The position numbers and the translations under genes are program-made. From contig NZ_AZDJ01000026.1 of the NCBI RefSeq assembly GCF_001434705.1, positions 6,665 to 70,664 on the forward strand: a DNA stretch of 64,000 nt, written 5' to 3'. The number at the start of each line of letters is the position of its first letter. Positions within the stretch are counted from its first letter, which is position 1. The notes under the pieces were generated by a model. It was given only the letters and a program-made list of their open reading frames with translations. It was not told the origin of the DNA and did no database searches. Source of the stretch: Lacticaseibacillus nasuensis JCM 17158 (GTDB lineage Bacteria; Bacillota; Bacilli; Lactobacillales; Lactobacillaceae). Below are positions 8,784-17,230 of this stretch, one piece after another.

Positions 8784-8804
8784 TCATCCACAGGAGGAGA
8801 ACAC

Positions 8805-11456
8805 TTGACCAAACCTACTTATGCCGAATCTGCCGAAGCCGTGGTGGCAGCGCTCCAAACCGATACTAGCAAGGGCTTGACCGCCAGCGCCGCGCAGACG
8901 CGTCTGGAGCAAAATGGCCCTAACGCGCTCGCCAAGGGCAAGAAGAAGACGCTGTTGCAGCGTTTCCTCGACCAGTTCAAGGACTTTATGATTATCGTCT
9001 TGCTGGTGGCGGCGCTGATTGCCGGATTTGTCGTGCACGAATGGGCCGACGCCGGGATTATTCTGGCCGTCGTCATTTTGAACGCCATCTTCGGCGTGTT
9101 TCAGGAAAGTAAGGCCGAGGAAGCTATCGATGCCTTGGCGAAAATGGCGACGCCTAACGCCCACGTGCGCCGCGACAATCAAGTCGTGACGATTCCCAGC
9201 ACGGAGCTGGTCACCGGCGACATCGTGTTGCTGGAAGCTGGGGACGTGGTGCCGGCGGACTTGCGCCTGCTGGAATCCGCCAACCTGAAAATCGAGGAAT
9301 CCGCGCTCACCGGTGAAAGTGTCCCGGTGGAGAAAACCGTCGCGGCCTTGACCGCAGATAACGTCGGCATCGGCGACCGCACCAACATGGCGTTCATGAA
9401 CAGTAACATCACCTATGGCCGCGGCGTCGGCGTCGTGGTGGCGACTGGCATGGACACCGAAGTTGGGCGTATCGCAGGGATGATCAACGCGGCGGACGAA
9501 ACCACCACGCCGCTACAGGAAAACCTCAGCCAGCTCGGCAAGAGCCTGACCGTGATGATTCTGGTGATTGCGGCCATCGTGTTTGCCGTTGGCCTGTGGC
9601 GCCATGCCGCCAGCCTGCCGGAAATGTTCCTGACGGCGATTTCCTTGGCCGTCGCGGCGATTCCGGAAGGCTTGCCGGCCATCGTCACCGTGATTCTCGC
9701 CTTAGGCACCCAAAAGATGGCCAAGCGCCATGCCTTAGTGCGGAAATTGCCGGCGGTGGAAACGTTGGGCAGCACGGAAATCATCGCCTCCGATAAAACC
9801 GGGACGCTGACACAAAACAAAATGACCGTCGAACAGACTTATTATGATGGCGAGCTGCATCCGGCCACGGCCGGCGTCAGCGGCGACAACCCGCTGATGC
9901 GAATCATGAATTTTGCCAACGACACCCAGGTTCAAGAAGACGGCACGATGTTGGGGGACCCGACGGAAACGGCGCTGGTCGCCTTCGGGCAAGGGCATGA
10001 CTTCCACCGCGATACCGAGCTGGAAGAACTGCCGCGCGTCGCCGAGGTGCCGTTTGATTCCGAACGCAAGCTGATGAGTACGATTCACCGACTTCCCGAT
10101 GGCCGCTACTTTGTGGCCACCAAGGGTGCGCCGGATCAGCTGTTGAAGCGGGTGACGCAACTGGCCACCGGGCAAAACGTGCGACCGCTGACCGATACGG
10201 ACCGCGCCACAATTCTGGCGACCAATACCGGCTTGGCCAAGCAGGCGCTGCGGGTCTTGGGAATGGCGTATCGCTACCTCGACGCGTTGCCTGAGCAAGT
10301 GGACAGCGATACCATCGAGCAGGACATGATTTTTGCCGGCTTGGTGGGGATGATCGATCCGGAACGGCCGGAAGCCAAGGACGCGGTGGCCGAGGCCAAG
10401 GCTGCCGGGATTCGGCCAATGATGATCACCGGCGACCACCAGGATACCGCCGAGGCGATCGCCGGGCGGCTGGGGATCATCGAACCCGGGGATGACGCCG
10501 CGGTGATCACCGGCGCCGAGCTCGACCAGCAAAGCGACGAGGAATTTGCCGAGAACGTCACGAAGTACAACGTCTACGCCCGGGTCGCGCCGGAACACAA
10601 GGTGCGCATCGTGAACGCCTGGCAAAAACGCGGCAAGGTCGTGGCGATGACCGGCGACGGCGTCAACGACGCGCCGGCGCTGAAGGCTGCTGATATCGGC
10701 ATCGGCATGGGCATCACCGGCACCGAAGTCTCCAAAGGGGCCTCGGACATGGTGCTTGCCGATGACAACTTCAGCACCATCGTCGTTGCCGTGCGCGAAG
10801 GCCGCAAAGTCTTCTCCAACATTCAAAAATCGATTCAGTACCTCTTGTCCGCCAACCTCGGCGAAGTCCTCACGTTGTTCATGATGACGATGCTGGGCTG
10901 GGACATTCTGGCCCCGGTCCACATCTTGTGGATCAACCTTGTGACCGACACCTTCCCGGCAATTGCGCTGGGGGTTGAGCACACCGAACCGGGCATCATG
11001 AAGCAAAAGCCGCGCGGCCGCAAGTCGAACTTCTTCTCCGGCGGCGTCGGCCAAGCCGTGATTTGGCAGGGGCTGCTGGAAGGCTTGTTGACGCTTGGCG
11101 TGTACTTCATCGCCATCACCTGGCCGATTCATACCACCAGCGCGGCGATTCACGCCGACGCCTTGACCATGGCCTACGCAACGCTGGGCCTGATTCAGCT
11201 GTTCCACGCCTTCAACGTGAAGTCGATTCACCAAAGCATTTTCACCGTGGGCATCTTCCGCAACAAGGCCTTCAACTGGGCGATTCTTGCCTCGTTCCTG
11301 CTGCTGGCGGTGACGATTGTGGTGCCGGGCTTCAACGGCCTGTTCCACGTCACCCACCTCGACCTCGTGCAATGGGCGGTGGTGCTTGGCGCCGGCGTGG
11401 CCATCATCGTGATTGTCGAAATTGTGAAGTTCATCCAACGACGACTGAAAAAATAA
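8805..11456 (+). CDS. P2A-type cation-transporting ATPase (calcium/manganese exporter family)
   Basis: Membrane P-type ATPase of the SERCA/PMR1-like group, expected to export Ca2+ or Mn2+. Motifs in order: TGES in the actuator domain near residue 168, AIPEGLPA in TM4 near 284, the phosphorylated Asp330 in DKTGTLTQNK, MITGDH near 542, TGDGVNDAPALK near 617 and NLVTDTFPAIALG in TM6. Length is 883, and ten membrane helices are expected. TTG start follows AGGAGGAG. The probable Mn riboswitch upstream argues for manganese, but ion choice is inferred. A hairpin repeat separates riboswitch and gene. Confidence 0.93.
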   Translation: MTKPTYAESAEAVVAALQTDTSKGLTASAAQTRLEQNGPNALAKGKKKTLLQRFLDQFKDFMIIVLLVAALIAGFVVHEWADAGIILAVVILNAIFGVFQESKAEEAIDALAKMATPNAHVRRDNQVVTIPSTELVTGDIVLLEAGDVVPADLRLLESANLKIEESALTGESVPVEKTVAALTADNVGIGDRTNMAFMNSNITYGRGVGVVVATGMDTEVGRIAGMINAADETTTPLQENLSQLGKSLTVMILVIAAIVFAVGLWRHAASLPEMFLTAISLAVAAIPEGLPAIVTVILALGTQKMAKRHALVRKLPAVETLGSTEIIASDKTGTLTQNKMTVEQTYYDGELHPATAGVSGDNPLMRIMNFANDTQVQEDGTMLGDPTETALVAFGQGHDFHRDTELEELPRVAEVPFDSERKLMSTIHRLPDGRYFVATKGAPDQLLKRVTQLATGQNVRPLTDTDRATILATNTGLAKQALRVLGMAYRYLDALPEQVDSDTIEQDMIFAGLVGMIDPERPEAKDAVAEAKAAGIRPMMITGDHQDTAEAIAGRLGIIEPGDDAAVITGAELDQQSDEEFAENVTKYNVYARVAPEHKVRIVNAWQKRGKVVAMTGDGVNDAPALKAADIGIGMGITGTEVSKGASDMVLADDNFSTIVVAVREGRKVFSNIQKSIQYLLSANLGEVLTLFMMTMLGWDILAPVHILWINLVTDTFPAIALGVEHTEPGIMKQKPRGRKSNFFSGGVGQAVIWQGLLEGLLTLGVYFIAITWPIHTTSAAIHADALTMAYATLGLIQLFHAFNVKSIHQSIFTVGIFRNKAFNWAILASFLLLAVTIVVPGFNGLFHVTHLDLVQWAVVLGAGVAIIVIVEIVKFIQRRLKK

Positions 11457-11483
11457 GGTACACTGTTAGCAGACAGTGTTGGC

Positions 11484-11518
11484 AGCGCCTTTTGACCACT
11501 GGTCGAAGGGCGCTTTTT
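11484..11518 (+). terminator. Terminator after the P-type ATPase gene
   Basis: AGCGCC and GGGCGCT pair around an inner GACC/GGTC stem and are followed by TTTTT. Confidence 0.75.
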
Positions 11519-11540
11519 GCCACAAAAGGAGGACAAGTAA

Positions 11541-11978
11541 GTGAATAAAGCACAACAAAAATTGGTGCACTATGGCAACCTCATTGCCGCGGTGGTCCGC
11601 GGCATGGAGGCCGAGCAAGAAGCGTTGAACCCCAAGTTCGAGCAATTGCGCACGGCCATCGACACGGATAAGCTCGCCGACATCAACGCAGATGATTACG
11701 CGGCGACCAAGTCCGCCTTCGCTGAAGGCACCGCGACGTATCAACAACAACTGGATTCGCTGACCGCAGCGGACGCCCCGGCGCGCCTGATGGGTAACCA
11801 TAAGCTGCTCGTGGCCGCGTACACCGACTTTGTCGCCGGCTGCCAGGCCATGACTGACAGCCTCGGCAAGGACAAGGCCAGCCTCGACGTCGCCGCGTTT
11901 AACGCCGCCGAGCAGGCGCAAGATGCCGCCACTGAACAGATTATGAAGCATCTGCAGCGGGTGAGTCAGCTCGCGTAA
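11541..11978 (+). CDS. Conserved-looking hypothetical helical protein
   Basis: I do not recognise this 145-residue protein. It lacks a signal peptide and membrane segment, is acidic, rich in Ala and Gln, and reads as almost entirely helical; heptad-like spacing around residues 5-50 and 110-145 suggests a coiled coil or small helical bundle. GTG start follows AAAGGAGG with good spacing. It has terminators on both sides and so appears to be a single-gene unit. Confidence 0.75.
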   Translation: MNKAQQKLVHYGNLIAAVVRGMEAEQEALNPKFEQLRTAIDTDKLADINADDYAATKSAFAEGTATYQQQLDSLTAADAPARLMGNHKLLVAAYTDFVAGCQAMTDSLGKDKASLDVAAFNAAEQAQDAATEQIMKHLQRVSQLA

Positions 11979-11983
11979 CGAAC

Positions 11984-12007
11984 AAGGCGCCTCGGCGCCT
12001 TTTTTGA
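11984..12007 (+). terminator. Terminator
   Basis: AAGGCGCC, a 2-nt loop and GGCGCCTT followed by TTTTT. Confidence 0.85.
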
Positions 12008-12092
12008 TGCTTAAGATTTGCCAAAGCTCGGCGCGAGGCGGGCGGGCGTAGTGTATCATTAAATGTAACGAAAACGGATCGGAGGGGTGCGA

Positions 12093-13241
12093 ATGCTCGA
12101 TGTTAAGGCAGCCGTGAATGCCGCCACCAAGGCGAGTTATCTGCATAGCCTGAAAGTATTGCCGGTGAACCGGCGCAAACAGGCTCAAGTCGTGTATTAT
12201 CTCACCTTTAACGATAACGACGCCGGCTTGATTCGCCGCCTCGCCCACGAATATGGCGACCAATTCGTGGTGATTGCCACCCACAAAGCGGCCGCGCAAG
12301 CCAAGGCCCTTCAAGGCCGCGGCGTGCACGTCGAGCTGTTGGATCGCAAGCGCCTGTTGCTCGACAACGTCATCAGCTACCTGAAAAGCGCGCAGGTGAT
12401 TCTCGTCGACGATTATCTGCCCGAACTTGAAGTGGTCGCCAAGCCGACGGTCATCATGTTGTGGCATGCCAACGGCGCCATCAAGCGCTTCGGCTGGGGC
12501 GACCCGGCGACCAGCACGCGCCCGGTCGCCGATCAGCGACGGTTTCAAGCCGTGTACGACAAATACACCGTCGTCGCCACCGGCTCACCGCGCATGGGCG
12601 AGTTATTCGCCGAGAGTTTTCGCCTGCAGCCCGGCGTCGTGCGGCCGCTGGGGTTTCTGCGTTCGGATACCTTGATTCAGCATCCGGCCAGCCCCAAGCC
12701 GGCGATTCCGGTGCTGTACGCGCCAACTTACCGCGACGACCCCGCCGCGATGCGCGCGGTGCTGCAATCGGCGTTCGGCGTGTTTGCCCGGCTGAGCGAA
12801 CCGGTGGTGGTGAAGCTGCATCCGGCCGTCACGGCGGCGGTGTTGCCGCCGTTGCCGGATAACGTGACGGTGACCACGACGAATATCGAGGAACTGTTGC
12901 CGAAGGTCGGCACCTTGATCACCGACTATTCCTCCACCGTGTTCGACTACCTGTTATGCCGCGTCGTCCCGCGCGTCGTGTTCTACTGCCCGGACATCAC
13001 GGCCTATGCGCAGACACCGGGTCTACAAGCCGCCTTCCGTAGCGGGGCGGTAGGGCCGGTGTGCGTTGACGCGGCCGCGTTGTATGATACAATGACTAAC
13101 AGTTCTATCGCGTTAGACGCCGCGGCATTACAACGGGTCCGCGAGACTTGGAATCAATATAATGATGGGCATGTCGCTGATCGCTTATTGGCCCTGGTGG
13201 CCACGGCAATCGCCAACCAACCAAAGGAGAATGCAAGATGA
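12093..13241 (+). CDS. CDP-glycerol glycerophosphotransferase family protein (TagB/TagF-like)
   Basis: Membrane-associated transferase family that adds glycerol phosphate (or a related polyol phosphate) from a CDP-activated donor to a teichoic acid chain. Family landmarks are [11 protein letters not shown] near residue 127, [10 protein letters not shown] near 207, KLHPAV near 240 and [12 protein letters not shown] near 275, the nucleotide-binding end. Length is 382, matching single-domain TagB-type priming enzymes. The ATG at 12093 lies seven bases after GGAGG. tagD overlaps its end by four bases, so this pair makes and uses CDP-glycerol. Whether it primes or polymerises cannot be told. Confidence 0.9.
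   Translation: MLDVKAAVNAATKASYLHSLKVLPVNRRKQAQVVYYLTFNDNDAGLIRRLAHEYGDQFVVIATHKAAAQAKALQGRGVHVELLDRKRLLLDNVISYLKSAQVILVDDYLPELEVVAKPTVIMLWHANGAIKRFGWGDPATSTRPVADQRRFQAVYDKYTVVATGSPRMGELFAESFRLQPGVVRPLGFLRSDTLIQHPASPKPAIPVLYAPTYRDDPAAMRAVLQSAFGVFARLSEPVVVKLHPAVTAAVLPPLPDNVTVTTTNIEELLPKVGTLITDYSSTVFDYLLCRVVPRVVFYCPDITAYAQTPGLQAAFRSGAVGPVCVDAAALYDTMTNSSIALDAAALQRVRETWNQYNDGHVADRLLALVATAIANQPKENAR
13066..13093 (+). promoter_or_regulatory. Candidate internal promoter for tagD
   Basis: TTGACG, a 16-bp spacer and TACAAT lie within the 3' end of the upstream coding region, about 145 bases before tagD. A TATGAT overlaps the -10. Confidence 0.45.
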
Positions 13242-13636
13242 AACGCGTCATCACATACGGGACTTTTGACTTGTTGCACTATGGACATATCGAGTTGTTG
13301 AAACGGGCCAAGGCCCTGGGTGATTACTTAGTCGTCGCCTTGTCGACAGACGAGTTTAACTGGGACAGTAAGCAGAAGAAGGCCTATTTCTCCTATGAAA
13401 AGCGTAAGCAACTCCTCGAAGCGATTCGCTACGTTGACTTGGTGATTCCAGAAAAGGCATGGGACCAGAAAGTCAACGACATCAAGCTTTATCAAATTGA
13501 TACCTTCGTGATGGGGGACGACTGGAAGGGCAAATTCGACTTCCTGCGCGACGAAACCGACGCAGAAGTGATTTACTTGCCGCGGACCCCCGAAATATCG
13601 ACAACGAAGATCAAAAAGGATCTCAACATGAAGTAA
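13238..13636 (+). CDS. tagD: Glycerol-3-phosphate cytidylyltransferase
   Basis: Makes CDP-glycerol from CTP and glycerol 3-phosphate for teichoic acid synthesis in the cytoplasm. The nucleotidyltransferase start [10 protein letters not shown] has the HxGH active-site motif, and the second signature appears as [10 protein letters not shown] near the C-terminus. At 132 residues it matches TagD. ATG overlaps the stop of the preceding TagB/F-like gene (ATGA) with AAAGGAG upstream. A terminator follows, and the exporter genes tagHG come next. Confidence 0.96.
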   Translation: MKRVITYGTFDLLHYGHIELLKRAKALGDYLVVALSTDEFNWDSKQKKAYFSYEKRKQLLEAIRYVDLVIPEKAWDQKVNDIKLYQIDTFVMGDDWKGKFDFLRDETDAEVIYLPRTPEISTTKIKKDLNMK

Positions 13637-13642
13637 TGACTT

Positions 13643-13684
13643 GGCTACAATCTTCTAAATGAGATTGTAGCCATCTTATTTTTA
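13643..13684 (+). terminator. Terminator after tagD
   Basis: GGCTACAATCT and AGATTGTAGCC pair perfectly, followed by ATCTTATTTTT. Confidence 0.85.
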
Positions 13685-13770
13685 ATCAAACTTTCGTGAC
13701 AAGCAAAAACTGAACGCGTATGATACATAAGTTTGAAAAATGCGTCTGCGCAGAAGGGATCATTTTCATT

Positions 13771-14859
13771 TTGGAGAAGAAATTAAAAATTCGTGCCCGG
13801 TTCCTGACCAAGGAATACGACATGATGAAAACCAAAAGTGACATGTTAAAAACTTTGTTACCGTTCGGCAATACTAACATCGAGAAGTTCTGGGCGCTTA
13901 AAGGCGTCAGCTTCGACGTTTACGAAGGCGACAGTGTCGGCATCGTCGGCCTGAACGGTGGCGGGAAGTCCACGCTGCTCAACATCGTGTCCCAGATTAT
14001 TCCGCCGACGTCAGGTGAACTGGAAGTCAACGGCCAAACCAACATTATTTCCGTTGGGGCGGGACTGAATTACAGCTTGACCGGGCGCGAAAATATCATT
14101 ATGAAATGTGAAATGCTGGGGATGAGCGATGCTGAAATCAACGCTAAAATGGATGATATCATTAACTTTGCCGGCGACCAGGTCATTCAAAAGATTGACC
14201 AGCCAGTTAAGACCTATTCCAGCGGGATGAAGAGCCGGCTGGGTTTTAGTGTGCTCGTACATCAGGATCCCGATATTCTGATTATCGATGAAGCCCTATC
14301 TGTCGGCGATGCGCCGTTCTTTGAAAAAGGTGTCGCCCGGATGAAGCAGTTTAAGGCGGAAGGCAAGACGATTATGTTTGTCAGCCACAGCATCGCCCAA
14401 GTCGAGGAACTGTGCGACAAGGTGATTTGGATCGACCATGGCCGGGTCGTGATGGAAGGCGATACTAGCGAGGTGTTGCCAAAGTTTGATGAGTTCCAGA
14501 AGACCTATAACAAGAAGTCCAAGGCGGAGCGTAACAAGATTACCCATGATTCAGGCACCAACTTCACCTTGGAAGAACTGCGCGAAGCCAACCCAGACGA
14601 ACCCGACCGTTATTTTTCCAAGCGGCTGTATGACAAGCCATTTAGCTGGCAGACTTGGACGGCAATGATATTCCTGATGTACGTCTTGGTGCTTACGATT
14701 GCTGCCAGCATCAAAAATAAGTCCATTCTGTTCGCCCTTATTCACCCGCTCGCCATTATTAGCATTCGTACTGTCATCATCTTCGCCATCGTCGTGGTGG
14801 CAATGATTCTGGCGGGCAAGCTGACTCGGCGGAATAAAGAAAGGCACGTGATGGACTGA
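13771..14859 (+). CDS. tagH: Teichoic acid exporter ATP-binding protein
   Basis: ATPase of the TagGH ABC exporter that moves the lipid-linked teichoic acid polymer across the membrane. Walker A is GLNGGGKST, the signature is KTYSSGMKSRLGF (typical of TagH) and Walker B is ILIIDEALSVGD. After about residue 290 come two hydrophobic helices, shorter than the tail of Bacillus TagH. TTG at 13771 is chosen because the protein then begins EKKLKIRARFLTKEYD, which lines up with TagH; spacing from GAAGG is long, so an ATG at 13720 remains possible. It overlaps tagG by one base. Confidence 0.9.
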   Translation: MEKKLKIRARFLTKEYDMMKTKSDMLKTLLPFGNTNIEKFWALKGVSFDVYEGDSVGIVGLNGGGKSTLLNIVSQIIPPTSGELEVNGQTNIISVGAGLNYSLTGRENIIMKCEMLGMSDAEINAKMDDIINFAGDQVIQKIDQPVKTYSSGMKSRLGFSVLVHQDPDILIIDEALSVGDAPFFEKGVARMKQFKAEGKTIMFVSHSIAQVEELCDKVIWIDHGRVVMEGDTSEVLPKFDEFQKTYNKKSKAERNKITHDSGTNFTLEELREANPDEPDRYFSKRLYDKPFSWQTWTAMIFLMYVLVLTIAASIKNKSILFALIHPLAIISIRTVIIFAIVVVAMILAGKLTRRNKERHVMD

Positions 14860-15677
14860 TGAAAGAAGTTTGGCTAGTAATCAAAGAGCAGCTCACCAAT
14901 CTAGGCGTGATCAATCGGCTCGCCAAGTATGATGAAAAATCGACATTCCAAGCACACATTCTCGGCAACATCTGGCAGATTCTCGATCCGCTGATTAACA
15001 TCTGTATTTATTGGGTGGTGTTCGGCATGATTCTTTACGGGAACCGCCCGATGGATGGCCATCCCTACATCGCCTGGTTGTTGCCCGGCTATATTGCTTG
15101 GCAGTTCATGCGCTCGGAAGTCCTTGGGGCCAGCCGGAGCATGGTTAGCCGGGTGCAAATGGTCAGTAAGATGCAGTTTCCGGTGTCGACCATTCCCAGC
15201 ATGACGTTGGCTAATCACCTGATTAACTATTGGTGGATGTTAGGCATCACCGTCCTCATTGAATTAAAGTACGGCGTCTACCCAAGCGCTTCTTGGATTC
15301 AGTTCGTGTACTACTTCATCTGCATGATTGCGTTCCTTTACTCTGTTGGACTGATTACGTCGACTTTCACCGTTGTCGTCCGCGACTTCCACACGTTGTT
15401 GAACAGCATGATGCAGCTCATGTTCTGGGTCAGTGGGACGATATTTAACATGAATTCCAATAACGTCATGAATTCCCACCCGACCATCATGAAAATCATT
15501 CAAATCAACCCGTTTTACTACATCATTAATGGGATGCGTCAAGCCTTTCTGGGCACCGGTTGGTTCTATCAGGATCCCAAGGCAATGATTATCTTCTGGT
15601 CGATCATCGGCCTGTTCCTGATTATCGGCAGCCATATTCACCTGAAGTTCCGGAGCCGGTTCATCGACTATATCTAA
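14859..15677 (+). CDS. tagG: Teichoic acid exporter permease
   Basis: Membrane half of the TagGH exporter, ABC-2 family. About six hydrophobic helices are visible from residue 35 on (LINICIYWVVFGMIL, then YIAWQFMRSE, which is typical of this permease). The C-terminal NPFYYIINGMRQAFLG motif is characteristic of polysaccharide and teichoic acid exporters. Length is 272, as expected. The start overlaps the last base of tagH, so the two are translationally coupled. A terminator follows at 15714. Confidence 0.94.
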   Translation: MKEVWLVIKEQLTNLGVINRLAKYDEKSTFQAHILGNIWQILDPLINICIYWVVFGMILYGNRPMDGHPYIAWLLPGYIAWQFMRSEVLGASRSMVSRVQMVSKMQFPVSTIPSMTLANHLINYWWMLGITVLIELKYGVYPSASWIQFVYYFICMIAFLYSVGLITSTFTVVVRDFHTLLNSMMQLMFWVSGTIFNMNSNNVMNSHPTIMKIIQINPFYYIINGMRQAFLGTGWFYQDPKAMIIFWSIIGLFLIIGSHIHLKFRSRFIDYI

Positions 15678-15713
15678 AATTGAACTTAGTGTTAACGCAA
15701 CATGTAACTCATT

Positions 15714-15740
15714 GGCTCGCGGCTCAGCGCGAGCCTTTTT
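15714..15740 (+). terminator. Terminator after tagG
   Basis: GGCTCGCG and CGCGAGCC pair around a 6-nt loop, followed by TTTTT. Confidence 0.88.
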
Positions 15741-15749
15741 GCTGGGATT

Positions 15750-15778
15750 TTGGTAATTTCACCGAATATTGGTATGAT
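15750..15778 (+). promoter_or_regulatory. Promoter of the TagB/F-like gene
   Basis: TTGGTA, a 17-bp spacer and TATGAT. Confidence 0.7.
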
Positions 15779-15814
15779 GAGTGACGATAACCAACAGAAC
15801 TGTGGGAGTGTCCA

Positions 15815-16996
15815 ATGGCTTACGTAAAGAAGATTGTCAGTTACGCGTACCGCATCATGTTCAATTTTATCGCGACCGTGACGCGTCCAGTGCCGAAAAC
15901 GGTGCTCTTTGAGTCGTTTAGTGGCAAGTTGCCTGGCGATAGCCCGTATCCCGTCTATCAAGCGCTGCAGCAAGCGCATTCCGATTGGCGGTTGGTATTT
16001 GGCGTCAAGGCGCGGTATTACGATCAAGCAGTTCAGGCCTTTCCCGATGTTGTCTTTATGAAGCGATTTTCCGCGCGCTGGTTATTTTTTGCTCCGAGGG
16101 CGCAATACTGGATCTTTAATGCGCGGTTCCCGGAGTGGCTTAAAAAGAATTCTGGCACGACCTATATCCAGATCTGGCATGGCACACCGTTAAAAAAGCT
16201 CGGGTTGGATATCGATAATGTGACGATGCCAGGTTATACGACGGCGCAATACCATGAGCGCTTCGTGAAGGATAGCCACCGCTGGGATTATCTGGTCGCA
16301 CAGAATTCGTATTCCGAGCAAATTTTCTCACGAGCATTCGATTTTCACGGCCAATACCTTGAGATTGGCTATCCGCGAAATGATCGCTTGGTCAAGCACC
16401 GGGATGACGCAGCTTATCAGCGTAAGCTGAGGGAACAACTGGTTGGCAGCGTTTCGGGTAAGGTAATCATGTACGCCCCGACTTGGCGCGATGATAACTT
16501 CGTCCGGCCAGGGGTTTATCGGTTGAATCTTCCGTTCGATTTGGGTAAGGTTTCGGCGCTGCTGGGTCCGGACAATCATCTGATCATTCGGCCTCATTAC
16601 CTGGTGGCCGATGCCATCGATGTGAGCGCGTACTCGAACATTTCCGTTGAGTCAAGCGTGGATATCGCCGATTTATACTTAATTTCGGATGCCTTGGTTA
16701 CCGACTACTCGTCCGTGATGTTTGACTATGCGATTATGGGCCGGCCAATGTTGTTCTTTCCGTACGATGAGGCCCACTATGAAGACGACACTCGGGGCTT
16801 CTATTTTGATTACGAACAGGTACCGGGCCCAATTATTCATTCTGCGACTGAATTTTACGATCAGTTGTCAAAGCTGATTGCTGGAGAGACAAAGAATTTA
16901 GCGGAAGTGGCCGCTTTTCAGCAACAATACTGTCCATGGGATAACGGTCAGGCGAGCAACGCCATTGCCACCCTGGTGGATGAAAAGCATCAATAA
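15815..16996 (+). CDS. CDP-glycerol glycerophosphotransferase family protein (TagB/TagF-like)
   Basis: Second single-domain member of the teichoic acid glycerophosphotransferase family. After an N-terminal amphipathic or hydrophobic stretch (residues 5-25) come TYIQIWHGTPLKKLG near 115, VIMYAPTWRDD near 217, LIIRPHYL near 256 and VTDYSSVMFDYAIM near 295; these are the donor-binding and catalytic landmarks. Length is 393. GGGAGTG precedes the ATG. It is monocistronic by its own promoter and a terminator at 17019. It may be the primase or polymerase partner of the gene at 12093. Confidence 0.92.
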   Translation: MAYVKKIVSYAYRIMFNFIATVTRPVPKTVLFESFSGKLPGDSPYPVYQALQQAHSDWRLVFGVKARYYDQAVQAFPDVVFMKRFSARWLFFAPRAQYWIFNARFPEWLKKNSGTTYIQIWHGTPLKKLGLDIDNVTMPGYTTAQYHERFVKDSHRWDYLVAQNSYSEQIFSRAFDFHGQYLEIGYPRNDRLVKHRDDAAYQRKLREQLVGSVSGKVIMYAPTWRDDNFVRPGVYRLNLPFDLGKVSALLGPDNHLIIRPHYLVADAIDVSAYSNISVESSVDIADLYLISDALVTDYSSVMFDYAIMGRPMLFFPYDEAHYEDDTRGFYFDYEQVPGPIIHSATEFYDQLSKLIAGETKNLAEVAAFQQQYCPWDNGQASNAIATLVDEKHQ

Positions 16997-17018
16997 ATTG
17001 GTCTCACGCATGACTGAA

Positions 17019-17054
17019 GCACGACGTCAGCGGCAAGGCGTCGTGCCTTTTATT
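17019..17054 (+). terminator. Terminator
   Basis: GCACGACG and CGTCGTGC pair around a 12-nt loop, followed by CTTTTATT. Confidence 0.75.
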
Positions 17055-17190
17055 GTCAAAAATGAGATATAAAGTCATGCCTACCAAGGCGTGTGCTAAA
17101 CTACGAGGCATGCGCTGTGCAAATATATTAATATAATTTCAATTAGTTTACAGCATGACCAATTTACAGACAGCACAGGCACTATCCCGT

Positions 17191-17196
17191 TATAAT
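17191..17196 (+). promoter_or_regulatory. -10 element upstream of the wall hydrolase gene
   Basis: A perfect TATAAT lies 35 bases before the start codon. No good -35 is at the right distance (TTTACA is 22 bases away). Confidence 0.5.
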
Positions 17197-17230
17197 GGGC
17201 ATACATACCAGTGGGGACGAGGAGAACACT

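Noticed and set aside
9735-11438. Long minus-strand open frame (567 codons) opposite the P-type ATPase
   Set aside because: GC-rich coding sequence on the plus strand leaves long antisense frames; no ribosome site or known protein pattern.
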